Assembly: GCF_009604455.1 (NCBI RefSeq)
Contig: NZ_WEGL01000005.1
Coordinates: 248,001-312,000, forward strand
DNA length: 64,000 nt
Direction of reading: 5' to 3'
Origin: Streptomyces sp. RB17
GTDB taxonomy: Bacteria > Actinomycetota > Actinomycetes > Streptomycetales > Streptomycetaceae
Below the pieces are notes generated by a model, which was not told the origin of the DNA, searched no databases, and was given only the letters and a program-made list of their open reading frames with translations. The stretch's first letter is position 1. The number at the start of each line of letters is the position of its first letter. Shown here in pieces: positions 8,247-19,114 of the stretch. The position numbers and the translations under genes were made by a program.

Positions 8247-9917
8247 ATGGCTCCCCTCCAGTACGACTTCGTCATCGTCGGCGGTGGATCGGCCGGCAGC
8301 GCACTGGCGAACCGGCTCTCGGCCGACCCCGGCAACCGGGTGCTCGTCCTGGAGGCCGGCCGCTCCGACTACCCCTGGGACGTCTTCATCCACATGCCCG
8401 CGGCGCTCACCTACCCCATCGGCAGCCGCTTCTACGACTGGAAGTACGAGTCCGAGCCCGAGCCCCACATGGGCGGCCGCCGCATCTACCACGCCCGCGG
8501 CAAGGTGCTCGGCGGCTCCAGCAGCATCAACGGCATGATCTTCCAGCGCGGCAACCCCATGGACTACGAGCGCTGGGCGGCCGACCCCGGCATGGAGACC
8601 TGGGACTACGCCCACTGCCTGCCGTACTTCCGCCGGATGGAGAACTGCCTCGCGGCCGACCCGGACGACGAGTTCCGCGGCCATGACGGACCCCTCGTCC
8701 TCGAACGCGGCCCCGCGACCAACCCGCTCTTCACCGCCTTCCAGCAGGCCACCGAGGAGGCCGGTTACGACCCCACCGACGACGTCAACGGCTACCGGCA
8801 GGAGGGCTTCGCCAAGTTCGACCGCAACGTCCACCGCGGGCGCCGGCTGTCGGCCTCGAAGGCGTACCTCAAGCCCGCGATGAAGCGGCCGAACCTCACG
8901 GTGAAGACGCGTGCCCTGGTCACCCGGGTGCTCTTCGAGGGCAAGCGGGCCGTCGGCGTCGAGTACCGGCGCGGCAAGGGCGCTCCCCAGCAGGTCCGCG
9001 CCGGCGAGGTCGTCCTGTGCGGCGGCGCGATCAACTCCCCGCAGCTGCTGCAGCTCTCCGGCGTCGGCAACGCCGCCGAACTGTCCGCCCTCGGCATCGA
9101 CGTCGTCCACGACCTGCCGGGCGTCGGCGAGAACATGCAGGACCACCTGGAGGTGTACGTCCAGTACGCCTGCAAGGAGCCCGTCTCCATGCAGCCGTAC
9201 ATGGCGAAGTGGCGCGCCCCCTTCATCGGACTGCAGTGGCTGTTCCGCAAGGGCCCCGCCGCCACCAACCACTTCGAGGCGGGCGGCTTCGCGCGTAGCA
9301 ACGACGACGTGGACTACCCCAACCTGATGTTCCACTTCCTGCCGGTCGCCGTCCGCTACGACGGCTCCTCTCCCTCCGGCGGGCACGGCTACCAGGTGCA
9401 CGTCGGGCCCATGTACTCGGACGCGATCGGATCGGTGAAGATCAAGAGCACGGATCCGCGGGTCAAGCCCGCGCTGCGCTTCAACTACCTCTCCACCGAG
9501 CAGGACCGCCGGGAGTGGGTCGAGGCGATCCGCGTCGCCCGCCGGATCCTCAACCAGCCCGCCCTCGCCCCCTACAACGGTGGGGAGATCTCGCCCGGAC
9601 CCGCGGTCGAGACCGACGAGGAGATCCTCGCCTGGGTCGCCAAGGAGGGCGAGACCGCCCTGCACCCCTCGTGCACCTGCAAGATGGGCACCGACGAGAT
9701 GGCCGTCGTCGACCCGCTGACCCTGCGGGTGCACGGACTGGACGGGCTGCGCGTGGTGGACGCCTCCGTGATGCCGTACGTCACCAACGGCAACATCTAC
9801 GCACCGGTGATGATGATCGCCGAGAAGGCGGCCGACATCGTCCTCGGCAAGGAGCCGCTGGAGCCGTCGAAGGCCGCCTACTACCGGCACGGCGACGCCC
9901 GGAAGGAGGCCGGGTGA
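8247..9917 (+). CDS. betA: Choline dehydrogenase (GMC oxidoreductase)
   Basis: A 556-residue GMC flavoprotein that oxidises choline to betaine aldehyde. Visible features are the N-terminal FAD motif VIVGGGSAGSALANRL, the GMC signature RGKVLGGSSSINGMIFQRG, the second signature GAINSPQLLQLSGVG, DHLEVYVQY, and the C-terminal BetA block HPSCTCKMGTDEMAVVD with VTNGNIYAPVMMIAEK containing the catalytic-region His/Asn. Length matches BetA. The ATG at 8247 is preferred over upstream in-frame starts because homologues begin just before the FAD motif. It probably shares a transcript with the MetF-like gene 4 nt downstream. Betaine aldehyde passes to BetB. Confidence 0.92.
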   Translation: MAPLQYDFVIVGGGSAGSALANRLSADPGNRVLVLEAGRSDYPWDVFIHMPAALTYPIGSRFYDWKYESEPEPHMGGRRIYHARGKVLGGSSSINGMIFQRGNPMDYERWAADPGMETWDYAHCLPYFRRMENCLAADPDDEFRGHDGPLVLERGPATNPLFTAFQQATEEAGYDPTDDVNGYRQEGFAKFDRNVHRGRRLSASKAYLKPAMKRPNLTVKTRALVTRVLFEGKRAVGVEYRRGKGAPQQVRAGEVVLCGGAINSPQLLQLSGVGNAAELSALGIDVVHDLPGVGENMQDHLEVYVQYACKEPVSMQPYMAKWRAPFIGLQWLFRKGPAATNHFEAGGFARSNDDVDYPNLMFHFLPVAVRYDGSSPSGGHGYQVHVGPMYSDAIGSVKIKSTDPRVKPALRFNYLSTEQDRREWVEAIRVARRILNQPALAPYNGGEISPGPAVETDEEILAWVAKEGETALHPSCTCKMGTDEMAVVDPLTLRVHGLDGLRVVDASVMPYVTNGNIYAPVMMIAEKAADIVLGKEPLEPSKAAYYRHGDARKEAG

Positions 9918-9920
9918 GCC

Positions 9921-10757
9921 ATGGGTGCCGACGCCCTGCGGGCGCTGCTCGCCCGGGTCCGCTACGAGGTGCTGCCGGCGAAGGCGACCGAGGAGAAGGT
10001 CCTCGCCCATGTGCCGCGCGACGTCGTGGTCACGGTCACGGCGTCGCCGGTCAAGGGGCTGGAGCCGACGCTCGGGCTCACCGAGCGGCTCGCGGCACAC
10101 GGTTACCGCGTCGTCCCGCACGTGCCGGCGCGGCTGCTGCGGGACGACACCCACCTGAAGGACGTGGCCGAGCGGCTGCGCGCGGCGGGCGTCGACGACG
10201 TCTTCGTGCCGGCCGGTGACGCCGACCCGCCGGCCGGGCCGTACGACGGAGCGCTGCCGGTGCTGCGCGGACTGAGCGACCTGGGCAGTCCCTTCGCCGA
10301 CCTGGGCATCACCGGTTATCCGGAGAGCCATCCGCTCATCCACGACGACATCACCATCCAGTCGATGTGGGACAAGCGGACGCACGCCACGTATATCGTG
10401 AGCAACCTGTGCTTCGATGCGCGCGTGCTGGGTGACTGGATCACCAGGATCCGGCGCCGCGCCATCACCCTGCCCGTGTACGTGGGCGTCGCAGGGCCCG
10501 TCCAGCGGGCGAAGCTGCTGGCCATGGCGACGAAGATCGGGGTGGGGGAGTCGGCGCGCTTTCTCACCCGGCACCCCTCCTGGTTCCTGCGGTTCGCGGC
10601 ACCCGGCGGATACGCCCCCGAGCGGCTGCTCAGCCGCGGCGCGGAGGCGTTCACCGGGCCCGCGGCCGCGGTGGCCGGCCTTCACCTCTTCACCTTCAAC
10701 CAGATCGCCGAGGCGGAGCGCTGGCGCCGTGCGGCACTGGACCGGCTGGGCGGCTGA
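9921..10757 (+). CDS. MetF-like methylenetetrahydrofolate reductase family protein
   Basis: A 278-residue TIM-barrel protein related to 5,10-methylenetetrahydrofolate reductase. Family traces include VTVTASPVKGLEPTLGLTERL near the N-terminus, VFVPAGDADPPAGPYDG in place of the usual LRGDPP loop, and DLGITGYPESHPLI. The C-terminal third contains a gene-specific segment (FLTRHPSWFLRFAAPGGY). It starts 4 nt after betA. In this context it could reduce methylene-THF made by dimethylglycine and sarcosine oxidases, feeding methionine, or act on another folate form. It differs enough from the housekeeping enzyme that the exact reaction is uncertain. Confidence 0.7.
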   Translation: MGADALRALLARVRYEVLPAKATEEKVLAHVPRDVVVTVTASPVKGLEPTLGLTERLAAHGYRVVPHVPARLLRDDTHLKDVAERLRAAGVDDVFVPAGDADPPAGPYDGALPVLRGLSDLGSPFADLGITGYPESHPLIHDDITIQSMWDKRTHATYIVSNLCFDARVLGDWITRIRRRAITLPVYVGVAGPVQRAKLLAMATKIGVGESARFLTRHPSWFLRFAAPGGYAPERLLSRGAEAFTGPAAAVAGLHLFTFNQIAEAERWRRAALDRLGG

Positions 10758-10857
10758 CGCGCGCGGAAGAGCGACGCGGAGGCGGCCGAATCGAGATAGA
10801 CCGACCCCTTGACGGGTCTCGGCCGATTCGGCCAGGGTGTTCCACCACAAGCAATTC

Positions 10858-10874
10858 AATGCACAATGCGCAAC
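10858..10874 (+). promoter_or_regulatory. Candidate IclR-type operator before betB
   Basis: AATGCA-CAATG-CGCAAC has one perfect and one degenerate half-site at the usual spacing, about 25 nt upstream of the betB GTG. Confidence 0.5.
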
Positions 10875-10897
10875 GAATTCCTTCGAAGGGCGCGACC

Positions 10898-12367
10898 GTG
10901 GCAGATCTGTACGTGGACGGAGAATGGCGCGCTGCGGTGGCCGGCGGCCACCGGGAGATCCGCTGTCCGGCGGACGGCACGCCGGTCGCGACGGTCTCGG
11001 AGGCGACCCGCCCCGACACCGAGGCGGCGATCACCGCCGCCCGGCGCGCCTTCGACCAGGGCCCCTGGCCCCGCACCCCCGAGCGTGAGCGCGGGGCGCT
11101 GCTGCTGCGCACCGCCGACATCATCGAGCGCGACGCCAAGGAGTTCGCCCGCGCCGAGTCCCTCGACACCGGCAAGCGCCTGGTCGAGAGCGAGTACGAC
11201 ATCGCCGACGTCGTCTCCTGCTTCCGCTACTACGGCGGCATCGCCGGCACCAGCGCGGGACGGGTGGTCGACACCGGACGCGACGACGCCCTCAGCCGGG
11301 TCACCTACGAGCCCGTAGGCGTCTGCGGACTGATCACCCCCTGGAACTACCCGCTGCTCCAGGCCAGTTGGAAGATCGCCCCTGCCCTGCTCGCGGGCAA
11401 CACGGTCGTCCTCAAGCCCAGCGAGCTCACGCCCTCCACCTCCATCCTGCTGATGAAGGCCCTGGCGGAGGCGGGACTTCCGGCCGGCGCCGCCAATCTG
11501 GTGCTGGGCGCCGGAGCCGAGGCGGGCGCGCCGCTGGCCGAGCACCCGGCCGTCGACATGGTGTCGTTCACCGGGGGCCTGCAGACCGGTCGGCACATCA
11601 TGGCCACCGCCGCGGCGACGGTGAAGAAGGTCGCGCTGGAACTCGGTGGCAAGAACCCGAACGTGGTCTTCGCCGACGCCGACTTCGCCACCGCCGTCGA
11701 CTTCGCGCTCACCGCCGTCTTCCTGCACTCCGGGCAGGTCTGCTCGGCCGGCGCCCGCCTGATCGTCGAGGACTCGATCCACGACGCCTTCGTCGACGAG
11801 GTCGTACGCCGCGCCCGCCGGATCCGGCTCGGCGGCCCCTTCGACCCCGACGCCGAGACCGGACCGCTGATCTCCGCACAGCACCGCGAGAAGGTCGAGG
11901 CGTACGTCGCCGCAGGACTGGCCGAGGGCGCCGTACTGCGCTGCGGCGGCGCACGCCCCGACGATCCCGCGCTGGCGAACGGCTTCTACTACCCGCCCAC
12001 CGTCCTCGACGAGTGCCGGCAGGACATGCGCGTGGTCCACGAGGAGTCCTTCGGGCCGGTGCTCACCGTCGAGCGCTTCGACGACGAGGACGACGCCGTC
12101 CGCATCGCCAACGACACGGAGTACGGCCTCGCCGGAGCCGTCTGGACGCAGGACGCGGGCAAGGCCCAGCGGGTGGCCCGCAGGCTGCGCCACGGCACCG
12201 TGTGGATCAACGACTACCACCCCTATGTGCCGCAGGCGGAATGGGGTGGCTTCGGGCACTCGGGCGTGGGCCGTGAGCTGGGACCTTCCGGCCTCGACGA
12301 ATACCGAGAGCCCAAGCATGTCTGGCAGAACATCCAACCCCGGCCGCAGCACTGGTTCCGCGGCTGA
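10898..12367 (+). CDS. betB: Betaine aldehyde dehydrogenase
   Basis: A 489-residue NAD(P)-dependent aldehyde dehydrogenase that converts betaine aldehyde to glycine betaine. Visible features are the NAD-binding segment GLITPWNYPLLQASWKIAPAL, VVLKPSE, the general-base motif LELGGKNPN, and the catalytic Cys in GQVCSAGAR at about residue 281. GTVWINDYHPYVPQAEWGGF near the C-terminus is typical of the betaine/aminoaldehyde branch. The GTG at 10898 with GAAGGG 7 nt upstream is preferred to the upstream ATG at 10859, which would overlap the operator. It is first in an apparent operon with the betaine ABC transporter. Confidence 0.92.
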   Translation: MADLYVDGEWRAAVAGGHREIRCPADGTPVATVSEATRPDTEAAITAARRAFDQGPWPRTPERERGALLLRTADIIERDAKEFARAESLDTGKRLVESEYDIADVVSCFRYYGGIAGTSAGRVVDTGRDDALSRVTYEPVGVCGLITPWNYPLLQASWKIAPALLAGNTVVLKPSELTPSTSILLMKALAEAGLPAGAANLVLGAGAEAGAPLAEHPAVDMVSFTGGLQTGRHIMATAAATVKKVALELGGKNPNVVFADADFATAVDFALTAVFLHSGQVCSAGARLIVEDSIHDAFVDEVVRRARRIRLGGPFDPDAETGPLISAQHREKVEAYVAAGLAEGAVLRCGGARPDDPALANGFYYPPTVLDECRQDMRVVHEESFGPVLTVERFDDEDDAVRIANDTEYGLAGAVWTQDAGKAQRVARRLRHGTVWINDYHPYVPQAEWGGFGHSGVGRELGPSGLDEYREPKHVWQNIQPRPQHWFRG

Positions 12368-12389
12368 CCGCCGAAGAGAGGCACCGATC

Positions 12390-13480
<1,091 letters not shown>

Positions 13481-13481
<1 letters not shown>

Positions 13482-15457
13482 TGGCCGTCGCCGCCGACGC
13501 GACCGCACCGGTCGCGACGACACGCAAGAGGGTCAGCCGCCCCATGGTGGTGGCGGCGATCCTGCTCGCCTGGCTGGTGCTCTTCGCCGTGCTGCGCGGC
13601 CGGCAGACGCTGACCCTCGCGGCGGCCGACCTGACCGGACTGCACCGCCGGCTGAACGACCTCAACGACAGCATCGGGGCCAACCGCAACTCCAACCCGC
13701 TCTTCCTGTACTTCTTCAACGAGATCCGGCTGGCCATCGACAATCTGGTGACCTTCGTCCAGTCCCTGATCTCCCAGCCCACCGGAAGCCGCCCGGTCCC
13801 GCAGATCGGCTGGCTCGGCGTCGTCGGGCTCACCGGCTATGTCTCCTGGGCCGTGGGCAACTGGCGGGTGGCGCTGCTGGCGGTCGCGGGCTTCACCTTC
13901 TTCGGGCTCCAGGGCCTGTGGCAGGAGAGCATGGACACGCTGGCGCTGACCCTGTCGGCGGTCCTGGTGGCACTGCTGATCGGCATCCCGCTGGGCGTGT
14001 GGGCCGGTCTCTCCGACCGGTTCAACCGGATCATGACGCCCTTCCTGGACTTCATGCAGACGATGCCGACCTTCGTCTACCTCGCCCCGCTGACCCTGAT
14101 CTTCCTCATCGGCGGGGCCTCCGCCGTGATCACCACGGTGATCTACGCGGCACCGCCCGCCATCCGTATCACCGCGCACGCCATCCGCTCCGTGCCCGAG
14201 ACCACCGTCGAGGCGGCCGACTCCCTCGGCACCACACGGTCGCAGCAACTGCTGAAGGTGCTGCTGCCGATGTCGAAGCGCACCGTGGTCATGGGCGTCA
14301 ACCAGACCATCATGGCCGCCCTGGCCATGGTGACCATCGCCGCCCTGATCGACGCGCCCGGCCTCGGCAAGACCGTCGTACAGGCCCTGCAGTCGCTCGA
14401 CGTCGGTACGGCCTTCAACGCCGGCCTCGCCATCGTCGTCATGGCCATCGTGCTCGACCGGGTGACCACGGCGGCGGCCGGCCGCGCCGACGCGGCCCGG
14501 CGCGGCGCCGGCCGTCTGGCGACGTGGCGCCGCCCGCTGCTGGCGGCGGGCGGGATCGGCGCCGCCGTCCTGGTCTATCTGTCCCACACCTATGTCTGGG
14601 CGGCCGAGTTCCCCGGCAGCGGCAGCACCGGCAGCCACATCGCGAGCGCGGCCGACACGACGACCACCTGGCTGCAGGACCACCTCTCGGGACTGACCAA
14701 CGGCGTACGGGACGTCATCACCAACGGCCTGCTGAACCCGTTCCAGACGCTGCTCACGGACTCCCCGTGGTGGCTCGTCGGCGTCACCCTGGTCGCGCTC
14801 GGCGCGGTGCTCGGCGGCCGGGGTGCCGCGGTCACCGCCGCGGTGTGTGTCGGGCTGCTCGTCGGTACGGGTCTGTGGTCGGACAGCATGACGACCCTCG
14901 CCTCGACGGCCGTGGCCACCGTGCTGGTGATGCTGTTCGGCGCCGTGTTCGGCGTGTGGATGGGACGCAGCACGCTGGTGGACCGGGTCGTGCGGCCCAC
15001 CCTGGACGCCGCGCAGGTCATGCCGCCGTTCGTCTATCTCGTGCCGTTCCTGGCGCTGTTCGGTGCCACCCGGTTCACCGCGATCGTCGCGGCCGTCGTC
15101 TACGCGGCGCCCGTCGCGATCAAGATCATCGCGGACGGTGTGCGGAACGTGTCCGAGTCCACGGTGGAGGCGGCCACCTCGGCCGGGTGCAACACCTGGC
15201 AGATCATCACCAAGGTCCAACTGCCGATGGCCCGCAGCGCCCTGACTCTCGCGACCAACCAGGGCCTGATCTATGTGCTGTCGATGGTTGTGGTGGGCGG
15301 CCTGGTAGGGGCAGGCGCCCTCGGCTACGACGTCGTGGCCGGATTCTCGCAGGGACAGCTGTACGGCAAGGGGCTGGCGGCGGGGCTCGCCATCGTACTG
15401 CTGGGAGTCATGTTCGACCGGATCACTCAGGCTGCGGCACGACGCACCAGGGCTTAA
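13481..15457 (+). CDS. proW: Glycine betaine ABC transporter permease with two tandem permease domains
   Basis: A 658-residue membrane protein about twice the length of a usual ProW. It contains two BPD-transp-1 domains in tandem, each with an EAA loop: ETTVEAADSLGTTRSQQLLK in the first half and ESTVEAATSAGCNTWQIITK in the second. A large periplasmic segment with WLQDHLSGLTNGVRDVITN separates them. The duplication means one chain could supply both halves of the channel. The ATG at 13481 overlaps the ProV stop by one base; a GTG at 13478 would add one residue. It is encoded between the ATPase and the lipoprotein receptor. Confidence 0.88.
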
Positions 15458-15470
15458 GGAGCACGACACC

Positions 15471-16436
15471 ATGGCAAGACACTGGCGAGCCGGCGCGGCC
15501 GGCCTGGCCGTCCTCGGCCTCACCCTCACGGCCTGCTCGGGCGCGAAGGTCGGCGACAGCACCTCCGCCGGATCGAAGTCCTCGGGCGGCAAGTGCGGCA
15601 CCTTCAACCTGGCCGTCAACCCGTGGGTCGGCTACGAGGCGGACGCGGCGGTCGTCGCGTACGTGGCGCAGCACGACCTCGGTTGCACGGTCAACAAGAA
15701 GGATCTGAAAGAGGAGATCGCCTGGCAGGGCTTCGGGACCGGCGAGGTCGACGCCGTCCTGGAGAACTGGGGACACGACGATCTGAAGAAGAAGTACATC
15801 ACGGGGCAGAAGACCGCCGTGGAGGCGGGCTCGACCGGCAACCAGGGCGTCATCGGCTGGTTCGTGCCGCCGTGGCTGGCCAAGGCTCACCCGGACATCA
15901 CCGACTGGAAGAACCTCGACAAGTACGCCGACAAATTCAAGACCTCCGAGTCCGGCGGCAAGGGGCAGCTGCTCGACGGGGACCCGTCGTACGTCACCAA
16001 CGACGCCGCCCTGGTGAAGAACCTGAAGCTGAACTTCAAGGTGGTGTACGCGGGCAGCGAGACCGCGCTCATCCAGGCCTTCCGCACCGCCGAGAAGAAC
16101 AAGCAATGGATGGTCGGCTACTTCTACGAACCGCAGTGGTTCATGTCGGAAGTCCCGCTGGTGAAGGTCAACCTGCCCGCGTACACGAAGGGCTGCGACG
16201 CCGATGCGGCGAAGATCGCCTGCGACTACCCCGTCTACGACCTGGACAAGGTCGTCAGTGCGCAGTTCGCCAAGTCCGGCAGCCCGGCGTACAAGCTGGT
16301 GAAGAACTTCCACTGGACGAACGACGACCAGAACACCGTGGCCAAGTACATCGCCGTGGACAAGATGTCGGACGACGCGGCGGCCAAGAAGTGGGTCGAC
16401 GCCAACCGCGACAAGGTCGACGCCTGGCTGAAGTAG
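15471..16436 (+). CDS. proX: Glycine betaine-binding lipoprotein (ProX/OpuAC-like)
   Basis: A 321-residue solute receptor. It has a signal peptide with lipobox LTAC (Cys22 is the lipidated residue), followed by a Ser/Gly-rich spacer and an OpuAC-type type-II periplasmic-binding fold. NPWVGYEADAAVVAYVA near the start of the mature domain and GYFYEPQWFMSEVPLVKV later contain the aromatic residues that in this family form the cage for the trimethylammonium group. AAGGAG lies 8 nt before the ATG. It is last in the betB-proVWX operon and is followed by a strong hairpin. Confidence 0.9.
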   Translation: MARHWRAGAAGLAVLGLTLTACSGAKVGDSTSAGSKSSGGKCGTFNLAVNPWVGYEADAAVVAYVAQHDLGCTVNKKDLKEEIAWQGFGTGEVDAVLENWGHDDLKKKYITGQKTAVEAGSTGNQGVIGWFVPPWLAKAHPDITDWKNLDKYADKFKTSESGGKGQLLDGDPSYVTNDAALVKNLKLNFKVVYAGSETALIQAFRTAEKNKQWMVGYFYEPQWFMSEVPLVKVNLPAYTKGCDADAAKIACDYPVYDLDKVVSAQFAKSGSPAYKLVKNFHWTNDDQNTVAKYIAVDKMSDDAAAKKWVDANRDKVDAWLK

Positions 16437-16464
16437 CAGGGGTCGGAAAAGGCCGGCTGAGAAC

Positions 16465-16506
16465 GCCCGGCGTGCGGTGCGCACAGGTGCGCACCGCCCG
16501 CCGGGC
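16465..16506 (+). terminator. Strong terminator after the transporter operon
   Basis: Two 20-nt arms (16465-16484 and 16487-16506) pair with a single mismatch around a 2-nt loop (AG). It is the clearest hairpin in the window. Confidence 0.75.
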
Positions 16507-16577
16507 ATTGCCGTGTTCCGGGCTGTTTTCCGACGTCACCGACCCCTTGACACCCCCCTCGACGACAGGCACATTGA

Positions 16578-16613
16578 GTTGCGCAACCTGAATCAAGTTG
16601 CGCAACAAGCAAC
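16578..16613 (+). promoter_or_regulatory. Tandem IclR-type operators before dimethylglycine oxidase
   Basis: Two copies of the compact palindrome GTTGCGCAAC (16578-16587 and 16597-16606) lie 19 bp apart. The second also reads as GTTGCG-CAACA-AGCAAC with the usual 5-bp spacer. They sit 30-65 nt upstream of the operon that runs from dmg to soxG. Confidence 0.65.
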
Positions 16614-16643
16614 TGAACCGGTCTCAAGTTCGGAGGTTGGGCG

Positions 16644-19079
16644 ATGGCGGGACCCCGAGTGGTCATCATCGGAGCGGGCGTCGTGGGAGCCGCGCTGGCG
16701 GACGAGATCTCCGCGCGCGGCTGGACCGAGGTGACCGTGGTCGACCAGGGCCCCCTCCCGGCCACCGGGGGCTCCAGCTCGCACGCCCCGGGCCTGGTCT
16801 TCCAGACGAACGCCTCGAAGACCATGACGGAGCTGGCCCGGTACACGGTCGAGAAGTTCTGCTCCCTCGAGGTGGACGGCAAGCCCTGCTTCCTCCAGGT
16901 CGGCGGCCTGGAGGTGGCCACCGGCCCCGAGCGTCTCGCCGAACTGAGGCGGCGCCACGGCTGGATCACCGCCTGGGGCATCGAGGCGCGCCTGCTGACC
17001 CCGGACGAGTGCGTGGAGAAGCACCCGCTGGTCGACCGGGACAAGATCCTCGGCGGCCTCCTGGTCCCCACCGACGGCCTCGCCAAGGCCGTCCTGGCCG
17101 TCGAGGCGCAGATCCGCCGGGCCGGCGAGCGCGGCGTACGCTTCCTGGCCCGGCACGAGGTCCTCGACGTGACGCAGAGCGAGGGCCGCGTCACCGCGGT
17201 GGTGACCGACCAGGGCGAGATCCCCGCCGACATCGTCGTGTGCTGCGCCGGCATCTGGGGCCCGAAGATCGCCCGCATGGTCGGGATGAACCTGCCGCTG
17301 ACCCCGCTCGGCCACCAGCTCGCCTGGACCGGCCCGGTCCCCGCCCTCGCCGGCCAGACCGAGGAGGCGGTCCGCCCGATCCTGCGCCACCAGGACGCCG
17401 ACCTCTACTACCGCGACCGCTTCGACGGCCTCGGCATCGGCTACTACGGCCACCGCCCCATGCCGGTCTCCGCCGACGACATCCTCTCCGTGGACGAGGC
17501 CGAGGAGATGCCCTCCGTCCTGAAGTTCACCGAGGAGGACTTCGAGCCCGCCTGGACCGAGACTCAGTCCCTGCTCCCGGCGACCAGGGAGGCCAAGGTC
17601 GAGGAGGGCATCAACGGCCTGTTCTCCTTCACCACGGACGGCTACCCGCTGCTCGGCGAGTCCCCGGACGTCAAGGGCTTCTGGGTCGCCGAGGCCGTGT
17701 GGGTCACCCACTCCGCGGGCGTCGGCCGGGCCGTCGCCGAATGGCTGGTCGACGGCTACTGCTCGTCGTTCGACCTGCACGAGTGCGACGTCAACCGCTT
17801 CGAGCCGCACCAGCTGTCGCCGGAGTACGTCCTGGCGCGCGACTGCCAGAACTTCGTCGAGGTCTACGACATCCTCCACCCCCTCCAGCCGTCCGGGAAG
17901 CCGCGCCCGATCCGCACCAGCCCCTTCTACGCCCGCCAGCAGGAACACGGCGCGTTCTTCCTGGAGGCGAACGGCTGGGAGCGCCCCCAGTGGTACGAGG
18001 CCAACGCGTCCCTGGTCGACGGCCGTGACATCCCCACGCCCAACGACTGGGCCGCCCGCTACTGGTCGCCCATCGTCGGCGCCGAGGCCCAGGTCTCCCG
18101 CGAGAAGGTCGCGATGTACGACATGACGGCCCTCAAGCGCCTGGAGGTGAGCGGCCCCGGGGCCGCCGAGTTCCTGGAGGGCCTGGTCACCGGCAAGGTC
18201 GCCAAGTCCGTCGGCTCGGTGACGTACACGCTGCTCCTGGACCACGACGGCGGCATCCGCAGCGACATCACCGTCGCTCGCCTTGCCCGCGACCTCTTCC
18301 AGGTCGGCGCCAACGGCAACCTCGACCTCGACTGGTTCACCCGGCACCTGCCCGCCGACGGAAGGGTCCAGGTCCGTGACATCACGGCCGGCACCTGCTG
18401 CATCGGCCTGTGGGGACCGCTCGCCCGCGAGGTGCTCCAGCCCCTCACCGACGCGGACTTCTCGAACGACGGCCTGAAGTACTTCCGTGCCAAGCGCGCC
18501 TACATCGGCTCGGTTCCGGTCACCGCGATGCGCCTGTCGTACGTCGGCGAACTCGGCTGGGAGATCTACACCACCGCCGACCAGGGCCAGAAGCTGTGGG
18601 ACACCCTCTGGGCCGCTGCCGAGCCGCTGGGCGGAATCATCGCCGGCCGTGGCGCCTTCAACAGCCTCCGCCTGGAGAAGGGCTACCGCTCCTTCGGCAC
18701 CGACATGACCTACGAGCACGACCCGTACGAGGCCGGCGTCGGCTTCGCCGTCAAGCTCGACAAGGACTTCATCGGCAAGGCCGCACTGGAGCGGCGCAAG
18801 GCCGACGTGCGGCGCAGGCTGAGCTGCCTCACCATCGACGACCCGCGGGCGGTCGTCATGGGCAAGGAGCCCGTGTACGACGGTGACCGCGCCGTCGGCT
18901 ACGTCACCAGCGCCGCGTACGGCTACACCATCGGCAAGGGCATCGCCTACGCCTGGCTCCCGGCGGAGCTGGCCGAGCCCGGTACGACCGTGCACATCGG
19001 CTACTTCGACCAGCGCGTGGAGGCGGTCGTCGCCGAGGAGCCGTTGTTCGACCCGGCGATGTCCCGGCTCCGCGGCTGA
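16644..19079 (+). CDS. dmg: Dimethylglycine oxidase / THF-dependent demethylase
   Basis: An 811-residue two-domain flavoprotein closely resembling Arthrobacter dimethylglycine oxidase in layout. The N-terminal half is a DAO-type FAD domain starting VVIIGAGVVGAALADE, with SSSHAPGLVFQTN containing the His (about 47) at the family's covalent-flavin position. The C-terminal half is a GcvT/aminomethyltransferase-type THF domain with YDMTALKRLEVSGPGA, LLLDHDGGIRSDITV, SYVGELGWEIYT and LRLEKGYRSFGTDM. It oxidises dimethylglycine to sarcosine and passes the methyl carbon to THF as methylene-THF. It is first in a tightly packed operon with folD, glyA and sox genes that use its products. Confidence 0.93.
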   Translation: MAGPRVVIIGAGVVGAALADEISARGWTEVTVVDQGPLPATGGSSSHAPGLVFQTNASKTMTELARYTVEKFCSLEVDGKPCFLQVGGLEVATGPERLAELRRRHGWITAWGIEARLLTPDECVEKHPLVDRDKILGGLLVPTDGLAKAVLAVEAQIRRAGERGVRFLARHEVLDVTQSEGRVTAVVTDQGEIPADIVVCCAGIWGPKIARMVGMNLPLTPLGHQLAWTGPVPALAGQTEEAVRPILRHQDADLYYRDRFDGLGIGYYGHRPMPVSADDILSVDEAEEMPSVLKFTEEDFEPAWTETQSLLPATREAKVEEGINGLFSFTTDGYPLLGESPDVKGFWVAEAVWVTHSAGVGRAVAEWLVDGYCSSFDLHECDVNRFEPHQLSPEYVLARDCQNFVEVYDILHPLQPSGKPRPIRTSPFYARQQEHGAFFLEANGWERPQWYEANASLVDGRDIPTPNDWAARYWSPIVGAEAQVSREKVAMYDMTALKRLEVSGPGAAEFLEGLVTGKVAKSVGSVTYTLLLDHDGGIRSDITVARLARDLFQVGANGNLDLDWFTRHLPADGRVQVRDITAGTCCIGLWGPLAREVLQPLTDADFSNDGLKYFRAKRAYIGSVPVTAMRLSYVGELGWEIYTTADQGQKLWDTLWAAAEPLGGIIAGRGAFNSLRLEKGYRSFGTDMTYEHDPYEAGVGFAVKLDKDFIGKAALERRKADVRRRLSCLTIDDPRAVVMGKEPVYDGDRAVGYVTSAAYGYTIGKGIAYAWLPAELAEPGTTVHIGYFDQRVEAVVAEEPLFDPAMSRLRG

Positions 19080-19114
19080 CACTCCGTGGGTTTCGACGGA
19101 AAGGAACACCATCG